This document shows, piece by piece, positions 58,785-64,000 of a stretch of 64,000 nt of DNA (position 1 is its first letter; each line of letters starts with the position of its first letter). The DNA is taken from NCBI RefSeq assembly GCF_007655255.1, contig NZ_VMYE01000001.1:434001-498000 (forward strand), read 5' to 3'. The stretch is from Extensimonas perlucida. GTDB lineage: Bacteria > Pseudomonadota > Gammaproteobacteria > Burkholderiales > Burkholderiaceae_C. A program made the position numbers and the translations under genes. Below the pieces are notes generated by a model, which did no database searches, was not told where the DNA came from, and saw only the letters and a program-made list of their open reading frames with translations.

Positions 58785-59661
58785 CCAAAATTTCGAGCAT
58801 CTGCTCGTGCGCGCCGAACAGCTCATCAGCCGCATCGAGTCCATTCTTCCGCAGCCTCTTTCGGCCCCCGATTGGGACGCCGCGATCGCCTGGCGCTACC
58901 GCAAGCGCAGCAACGGCCACGGCGTGCTCGAGCCCGTGCGCCATGTCGCGGCGATGCGCCTGTCTGATTTGCAGGAAATCGACGCGCAGAAGGAAAAAAT
59001 CGTGCGCAACACCGAGCAGTTCGTGCAGGGCCGGCCTGCGAACAACGTGCTGCTCACGGGCGCGCGCGGCACGGGCAAGTCTTCGCTCGTCAAAGCCTGC
59101 CTGAACGCCTTTGCCGCGCAGGGGCTGCGCCTGATCGAGGTGGACAAGAGCGATCTGACCGACCTGCCCGACATCGTCGAGGTGGTGGCCGCGCGCCCGG
59201 AAAAGTTCATCGTCTTTTGCGACGACCTGAGCTTCGAGGAGGGCGAGCCCGGCTACAAGGCGCTCAAGTCGATTCTGGACGGCTCGGTGGCCGCGGCCAC
59301 ACCCAATGTGCTGATCTACGCGACCAGCAACCGCCGCCACCTGCTGCCCGAATACATGAAGGAAAACCTCAGCTACCAGCACAGCGAGGACGGCGAAGTG
59401 CACCCCGGCGAAGTGGTCGAGGAAAAAATCTCGCTCTCCGAGCGCTTTGGCCTGTGGGTGAGCTTTTACCCCTTCAGCCAGGATGAATACCTCGTCATCG
59501 TGCGCCAGTGGCTCGCGGCGCTGGGCGTGCCGGCGCCAGCCATAGAGGCCGCGCGCGCCGAGGCGCTGGTGTGGGCGCTGGAGCGCGGCTCGCGCAGCGG
59601 GCGCGTGGCCTACCAGTTTGCGCGCGATTTTGCGGGCCGCCATGGCGTCGCCAGCGCCTGA
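58780..59661 (+). CDS. DUF815 family AAA-like ATPase
   Basis: 293 residues. P-loop LLTGARGTGKSSL with K100, and a Walker B-like FIVFCDDLSFEEGE. LSYQHSEDGEVHPGEVVEEKISLSERFGLWVSFYPFSQDEYL is the family's most conserved block; LLIYATSNRRHL is a sensor I-like strand. Function unknown. ATG 58780 lies within the palindromic repeat (AAAATGAAC). It overlaps mutT by 20 bp. The order secA-argJ-DUF815-mutT is one I have seen in Comamonadaceae. Confidence 0.9.
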   Translation: MNQNFEHLLVRAEQLISRIESILPQPLSAPDWDAAIAWRYRKRSNGHGVLEPVRHVAAMRLSDLQEIDAQKEKIVRNTEQFVQGRPANNVLLTGARGTGKSSLVKACLNAFAAQGLRLIEVDKSDLTDLPDIVEVVAARPEKFIVFCDDLSFEEGEPGYKALKSILDGSVAAATPNVLIYATSNRRHLLPEYMKENLSYQHSEDGEVHPGEVVEEKISLSERFGLWVSFYPFSQDEYLVIVRQWLAALGVPAPAIEAARAEALVWALERGSRSGRVAYQFARDFAGRHGVASA

Positions 59662-60148
59662 GCCGGTGGCGCCGCCGCAAGCTCAGGCGGTGGGTGTGGC
59701 GCAAAACAGCCCGCAAGCGCCGCAGCGCGCGCACACCGAAGTGGCCGTGGGCATTTTGCTGCGCGATGACGGCGCGCTGCTGCTGGCCACACGCCCGCCC
59801 GGCAAGCCCTATGCGGGCTACTGGGAGTTTCCGGGCGGCAAGATTGAAGCCGGCGAGACCGTGGAGCAGGCGCTGCGGCGCGAGCTGCACGAGGAGCTGG
59901 GCATCACCATAGGCCCGGCGAGCGTCTGGCGCGTGACCGAGCACGACTACCCGCACGCGCGCGTGCGCCTGCACTGGTGCAAGGTGTACCGCTGGAGCGG
60001 CGCATTCGAAATGCGCGAGGGCCAGACCATGGCCTGGCAGCACTTTCCGCTGCAGGTCAGCCCGGTGCTGCCGGGCGCGTACCCGGTGCTCGATGCGCTC
60101 GAGCAAGAGTGGCGGCAAGAGCGCGCGCAGGGCTCACAAAAGCCATAG
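59642..60148 (+). CDS. mutT: Nudix hydrolase, MutT (8-oxo-dGTP diphosphatase) type
   Basis: 168 residues. The Nudix box is GGKIEAGETVEQALRRELHE-ELGI, with the GX5EX7REUXEEXGU pattern intact. The protein starts with about 38 unconserved Pro/Ala-rich residues before EVAVGILLRDDGALLLATRP. MutT clears oxidised dGTP. It may be shorter in other species. ATG 59642 overlaps the DUF815 stop region; GTG/ATG further upstream is possible. The 3' end overlaps the MgtC-like gene on the other strand by 15 bp. Confidence 0.9.
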   Translation: MASPAPEPVAPPQAQAVGVAQNSPQAPQRAHTEVAVGILLRDDGALLLATRPPGKPYAGYWEFPGGKIEAGETVEQALRRELHEELGITIGPASVWRVTEHDYPHARVRLHWCKVYRWSGAFEMREGQTMAWQHFPLQVSPVLPGAYPVLDALEQEWRQERAQGSQKP

Positions 60149-61399
60149 ACCCAAGACGAACACCAGCGTGTGCGCGAGCACACCCGGCACCACCGCCAGC
60201 GCATAGCGGGGGCCGCCGCTGACCAGCGCCATGCCGCTCTTGCTCAGCGCGTGCACCAGCGTGGCCGCCATCAGGGTGCGCTCGACCATGGGTGCTGCGG
60301 GCGTACCCGGCGCGCCGTGCGCGAGCAGCGCGGCGATGACCGAATGCAAGTCCGCGAGCGCCGCGAGCAGGGCGCCCGTCATCATGCCCGCGTCGCCCAG
60401 CCACAGGCCCAGGCCATAGACGCCGGCCTGCACGGCTGTGAGCAGCACTGCGATGACCAGCGCGTCGCGCAGGCGGAACATGGGCGTGTCGGCAGGCATT
60501 TGTGCGGCCGGTTTTTCACCCGCGCCTGCCAGGCCCGTGTGCGCGAGCCAGCTGCCATACACGCCGGCCACCAGCGCCGAAGCCAGCGCCGGCGCCGCCA
60601 GCTGCGGCAGCCAGGCCGGCTGAATGGTCGCGGCCACGGCCAGCATCTGCAGCATGGTGGCCACGCACGAGAGCACCGCCCCGCCCGCCTGCGCGCGCAG
60701 CGTGCCGCGCCCCGCGCGCAGCTCCAGCCCCAGATTCGCGATGGTGGCCGTGCTCGAGACGAAGCCCGAGGCCAACGCCGACAGCGTCAGCGCCTGGCGC
60801 GCCTGCAGCAGCCGCCGCCCAAGGTGCGCGAGCGACTGGATCAGGAGCAGCACCACGAGCAGGCGCACCAGCAGCTGCGGGTTCAGCACCTCGCCCCACA
60901 GCGGCCGGTCGGGCATCAGCGGCGCGACGATGAGGATCAGGGCCGCGAGGATCAGGCCGCCGCGCACCTCGCCGGGCTGCAGCCAGGTGTTGGCGAAGTT
61001 GTGCAGGCGCTCGCGTGCCGCCAGCAAGCCCGTGGCGGCCACGGCCAGCGCCGCGGCCAGCAGCTGGTCCTGTGTGCACATGGCGCCGATCACGTAGGCG
61101 AGGAAGAGGGCGATCTCGGTGGTCACGCCCGGGTCGCCCGAACGGTCCTTGGCATAGGCCGTGGCGCCCAGAATCGCCATGAACAGCGCCCCCACGGCCA
61201 GCAATGCCGGCATGGCCAGGATGGCCGTCGCCGCGCCGGCCAAGGCCGCCAGCGTGAACGAGCGCACGCCCGCGAGCGCGCGGTGCGGCCCGGTGCCTTT
61301 GCGTCGCTCACGCTCTATGCCCATCAGCAAACCGCAGCCAAACGCGCTCGCCAGCGCCGCCCAGGCCGAAGTCAGGCCACCCGAAGTCTCCATCACCAT
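60134..61399 (-). CDS. MgtC/SapB family membrane protein with DUF4010
   Basis: 421 residues. The N-terminal MgtC domain has GLLMGIERERRKGTGPHRALAGVRSFTLAAL (the conserved IGxERE and GxRTxxL-type motifs) and a C-terminal DUF4010 domain with about seven more membrane helices (GLILAALILIVAPLMP, ALASGFVSSTATIANLGLEL). MgtC proteins help survival in low Mg and acid by affecting ATP synthase; the DUF4010-fused class is uncharacterised. Start ATG 61399, with ATG 61393 as an alternative. Convergent with mutT. Confidence 0.88.
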   Translation of the reverse strand: MVMETSGGLTSAWAALASAFGCGLLMGIERERRKGTGPHRALAGVRSFTLAALAGAATAILAMPALLAVGALFMAILGATAYAKDRSGDPGVTTEIALFLAYVIGAMCTQDQLLAAALAVAATGLLAARERLHNFANTWLQPGEVRGGLILAALILIVAPLMPDRPLWGEVLNPQLLVRLLVVLLLIQSLAHLGRRLLQARQALTLSALASGFVSSTATIANLGLELRAGRGTLRAQAGGAVLSCVATMLQMLAVAATIQPAWLPQLAAPALASALVAGVYGSWLAHTGLAGAGEKPAAQMPADTPMFRLRDALVIAVLLTAVQAGVYGLGLWLGDAGMMTGALLAALADLHSVIAALLAHGAPGTPAAPMVERTLMAATLVHALSKSGMALVSGGPRYALAVVPGVLAHTLVFVLGLWLL

Positions 61400-61480
61400 T
61401 TGCCTTTCATCTCAACCCGCGGCACCGCCCCATGCACGCACAGAACAGAGCCCAGAGCCGCGCGCGTGGACAATACCACC

Positions 61481-62962
61481 ATGTTCGAACCTCCCGCCTT
61501 CATCGCCCCCACCCGCCACACCGACCCGGCCACAGCGTTGGCGCAGGTGCAGCAGATTTACCAGCAGCAGATCGACTACCTGCGCGCCGCCATGGGGCGC
61601 TTCGTGGCCGGCGAAACGCCGCCGCAGCCCGTGCGCGCCTGCTACCCCTTCGTGCGCCTGCACGTGGACACCGTGGCGCGCGCGCCTACGGCGCTGGCCT
61701 ACGGCTTCGTCGAAGGGCCAGGGCATTACGAAACCACGCTCACGCGCCCCGACCTGTTCGCGCGCTACTACCTCGAGCAATTCCAGCTGCTGCGCCAAAG
61801 CCACGGCGTGGCGCTCGAAGTGGGCACGAGCACGCAGCCCATCCCGGTGCACTTCTCGTTCGCCGAAGACGATTATTTTGAAGGCGCGCTGAGCCCCGAG
61901 CGCCGCCTGCGCATGCGCGACCTGTTCGACCTGCCCGACCTCGCCGCCATGGACGACGGCATCGCCAACGGCACCTGGGAGCCCGTGCCCGGCGAGGCCA
62001 AACCGCTCGCGCTCTTCACCGCGCCGCGCGTGGACTACTCGCTGCACCGCCTGCGCCACTACACAGGCACGCTGCCAGAGTGGTTTCAGAACTTCGTGCT
62101 GTTCACCAACTACCAGTTCTACATCGACGAATTCATCCGCCTCGGGCACGCCGAAATGGCGCGGCCCGACAGCGACTACTGCGCCTTCGTCGAGCCCGGC
62201 AACGTGGTCACGCGCCGCGCGGGCCTGCCGCCCGAGGCCGGTGACGAGCGCGGCGCCCCGCCGCCGCGCCTGCCGCAAATGCCCGCCTATCACCTGGTGC
62301 GCGCCGACGGCAGCGGGATCACCATGGTCAACATCGGCGTCGGCCCGGCCAACGCTAAGACCATCACCGACCACATCGCCGTGCTGCGCCCGCACGCCTG
62401 GATGATGCTGGGCCACTGCGCGGGCCTGCGCAACAGCCAGCAACTCGGCGACTACGTGCTCGCCCACGCCTACGTGCGCGAAGACCATGTGCTCGACGAA
62501 GACCTGCCGCTGTGGGTGCCGATCCCGGCGCTCGCCGAAATCCAGGTGGCGCTCGAACAGGCCGTGGCCGAGGTCACGCAGGTGCACGGCGCCGACCTCA
62601 AGCGCATCATGCGCACCGGCACCGTGGCCAGCACCGACAACCGCAACTGGGAGCTGCTGCCCGGCAACACCCCGCAGCGCCGCTTCAGCCAGAGCCGCGC
62701 CGTCGCGCTCGACATGGAAAGCGCCACCATCGCCGCGAACGGCTTTCGCTTCCGCGTGCCCTACGGCACGCTGCTGTGCGTGAGCGACAAGCCGCTGCAC
62801 GGCGAAATCAAGCTGCCCGGCATGGCCAACCAGTTCTACCGCGAGCGCGTCGATCAGCATCTGCGCATAGGCATGCACGCGATCGACATCCTGCGCGCCG
62901 CCGGCGCGCAGCGCCTGCACAGCCGCAAGCTGCGCAGCTTTGCCGAGGTGGCGTTTCAGTGA
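61481..62962 (+). CDS. amn: AMP nucleosidase
   Basis: Hydrolyses AMP to adenine and ribose 5-phosphate. 493 residues, with an N-terminal AMP nucleosidase domain (about residues 10-180, PPQPVRACYPFVRLHVDTVARAP) and a C-terminal PNP/UDP-phosphorylase fold (MVNIGVGPANAKTITDHIAVLRPHAWMMLGHCAGLR, ALDMESATIAANGFRFRVPYGTLLCVSDKPLHGEIKLPG). ATG 61481 is used; an upstream GTG (encoding MDNTT) in frame is possible. Divergent from the MgtC-like gene (about 80 bp between starts). Confidence 0.93.
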   Translation: MFEPPAFIAPTRHTDPATALAQVQQIYQQQIDYLRAAMGRFVAGETPPQPVRACYPFVRLHVDTVARAPTALAYGFVEGPGHYETTLTRPDLFARYYLEQFQLLRQSHGVALEVGTSTQPIPVHFSFAEDDYFEGALSPERRLRMRDLFDLPDLAAMDDGIANGTWEPVPGEAKPLALFTAPRVDYSLHRLRHYTGTLPEWFQNFVLFTNYQFYIDEFIRLGHAEMARPDSDYCAFVEPGNVVTRRAGLPPEAGDERGAPPPRLPQMPAYHLVRADGSGITMVNIGVGPANAKTITDHIAVLRPHAWMMLGHCAGLRNSQQLGDYVLAHAYVREDHVLDEDLPLWVPIPALAEIQVALEQAVAEVTQVHGADLKRIMRTGTVASTDNRNWELLPGNTPQRRFSQSRAVALDMESATIAANGFRFRVPYGTLLCVSDKPLHGEIKLPGMANQFYRERVDQHLRIGMHAIDILRAAGAQRLHSRKLRSFAEVAFQ

Positions 62963-63048
62963 GGGGTGGGCCGGTCGGTTGAGACGGATGGCGCTGGGTG
63001 CTGCGCCCCACGTTGAGAGAGGTGAAAGGGGCTGTGGCAATCGTGGTT

Positions 63049-64000
63049 TCAGGACGCGCCCTGGCTGCCCGATGCAGCAAAGCGCCAGCACCCCTTGCCG
63101 GCCTCCTTGGCGGCGTACATGGCACGGTCTGCACTTTGCAGCAGTTCGGAGGCGGTGCGGCCGTCCTGCGGGTAGCGCGCCAGGCCGATGCTCGCGCCTA
63201 CCCGCACCGTGGTGTGCCCCTGCCAGATCGCGATCGGGGCGCTGATCAGCTCGATGACCTTGGCAGCCAAAGTCTCGCAGGTATCTTGGTCTGGCGTGCC
63301 GTCGAGCAGCACGACGAATTCGTCGCCGCCCAGGCGCGCCAGGATGTCGGCCTGGCGCAGGCCGGCGCGCAATTGGTGCACCACCGTCTGCAACACCTGG
63401 TCGCCGCATTCGTGACCAAACTGGTCGTTGACGGGCTTGAAGCCGTCGAGGTCGATGAACATCAGGTCCACGGTCAGTCCGTGGCGTTGTGCACGCACCA
63501 GGGCCTGCTCGAGCAGCTGCATGAAAAAGCGTCGGTTGGGCAGCCCGGTCAGGCTGTCGTGCTGCGATAGGTGCTCGAGGGTTTGCTGGTTTTCGCGCAG
63601 GGTCTGTAGTTGGTCGCCCACGCGGTACTGCATGTGGGCGAAGCTGCGTGCCAGCGTGCCGATTTCGTCGTGGCGATCGACCGGCAGGTCGGTGGCCATG
63701 TCTCCCTGGCCGAAGCCGTGCGCCGCGCGCTCGAGTTGTGCAAGCGGCCGGGTAAAGGTGCGCGCCAGCAGGAACGCGAACACCAGACTTCCCATGGCTA
63801 CCGGCACGGCCAGGCCCAGCAGGGCACGGCGCAACTGTTCTGCGCGCGCCAATACCTCGCTCGCGGGCTGGGCCAGACCGAGGATCAGCGTGCGTGATGG
63901 CGGCGCTGCATGGGGCGCGCCTTCTATGCGCGTGAATGCGGCCACCATGGGTTTGCTGGTGTCCAGGTTGAAGTCGAGCACTGCATGGTCGGTGGAGCCA
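63049..64000 (-). CDS. GGDEF-domain diguanylate cyclase, N-terminus cut by window edge
   Basis: Makes cyclic di-GMP. At least 317 residues of a larger membrane receptor are present; the reading frame is still open at 64000. In order: the end of a periplasmic sensor, a membrane helix (LLGLAVPVAMGSLVFAFLLAR), HAMP (FTRPLAQLERAAHGFGQGDMATDLPV), a coiled-coil link (QYRVGDQLQTLRENQQTLEHL) and a GGDEF domain. The active site is RLGGDEFVVLLDG, so it is likely active, and an inhibitory RxxD site (RQAD) lies five residues upstream. No EAL domain follows. Convergent with amn. Confidence 0.93.
   Translation of the reverse strand, partial: GSTDHAVLDFNLDTSKPMVAAFTRIEGAPHAAPPSRTLILGLAQPASEVLARAEQLRRALLGLAVPVAMGSLVFAFLLARTFTRPLAQLERAAHGFGQGDMATDLPVDRHDEIGTLARSFAHMQYRVGDQLQTLRENQQTLEHLSQHDSLTGLPNRRFFMQLLEQALVRAQRHGLTVDLMFIDLDGFKPVNDQFGHECGDQVLQTVVHQLRAGLRQADILARLGGDEFVVLLDGTPDQDTCETLAAKVIELISAPIAIWQGHTTVRVGASIGLARYPQDGRTASELLQSADRAMYAAKEAGKGCWRFAASGSQGAS

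Overview
This is a high-GC, densely packed bacterial chromosome segment. It most likely comes from a betaproteobacterium of the Burkholderiales, probably Comamonadaceae. Three things point there: the gene order asd-fimV-truA-trpF-trpB-trpA-accD, the order secA-argJ-DUF815 ATPase-mutT, and a short palindromic repeat (core AGCTGCT..GCGCTT..GCGCTAGAGGCC) that I associate with that family. I saw no rRNA, tRNA, CRISPR array, complete IS or prophage.

Layout. 1-205: left-edge VapB-type antitoxin fragment. 284-3594: lysS and the divergent lipid II flippase murJ. 3605-16068: one co-directional, tightly overlapping surface-glycan operon. It holds an HpcH/HpaI-type aldolase, an initiating phosphoglycosyl transferase, an AsnB-like amidotransferase, a GT-B protein, a FemAB/GNAT-type acyltransferase, a methyltransferase, NeuA-, NeuB- and NeuC-type enzymes, an aminotransferase fused to a CBS pair, and a membrane UDP-GlcNAc 4,6-dehydratase. 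Together these can be read as synthesis of a CMP-activated nonulosonic acid of legionaminic type from UDP-GlcNAc. 16221-28830: LON-domain protein, YggT, then the minus-strand housekeeping block accD-trpA-trpB-trpF-truA-fimV-asd and katG. 29287-34096: ammonium transporter amtB with a candidate NtrC/sigma-54 control region, then a nucleotide-salvage pair with archaeal-type signatures (AMP/thymidine phosphorylase family plus PRPP synthetase-like) and a cysteine hydrolase. 34201-39835: a type III restriction-modification locus whose mod and res genes are separated by a DUF2281/PIN toxin-antitoxin pair, followed by a coupled DUF6155-like gene. 39801-54374: accessory and housekeeping genes (patatin, Uup-type ABC-F, cystathionine beta-lyase, DUF2189, GDSL esterase/YbbA-like divergent pair, alpha/beta hydrolase, phosphoesterase, 2Fe-2S flavin reductase, SDR, DUF4124, CheV, glutaryl-CoA dehydrogenase). 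54658-64000: secA, argJ, DUF815 ATPase, mutT, MgtC/DUF4010 membrane protein, AMP nucleosidase and a truncated GGDEF protein.

Most unusual points: (i) about ten copies of the palindromic repeat, five of them lying in frame inside murJ, the asnB-like gene (twice), trpF and the cystathionine beta-lyase gene; (ii) a 161-bp MITE-like element inserted into one repeat copy, with 18-bp perfect terminal inverted repeats and a CTAG (or TA) duplication; (iii) a second MITE-like element whose end supplies the stop codon of the ABC-F gene; (iv) a toxin-antitoxin pair embedded in a type III R-M operon, with a 19-codon ORF bridging toxin and endonuclease; (v) the CBS-aminotransferase fusion and apparent replacement of the usual N-acetyltransferase in the nonulosonate pathway.
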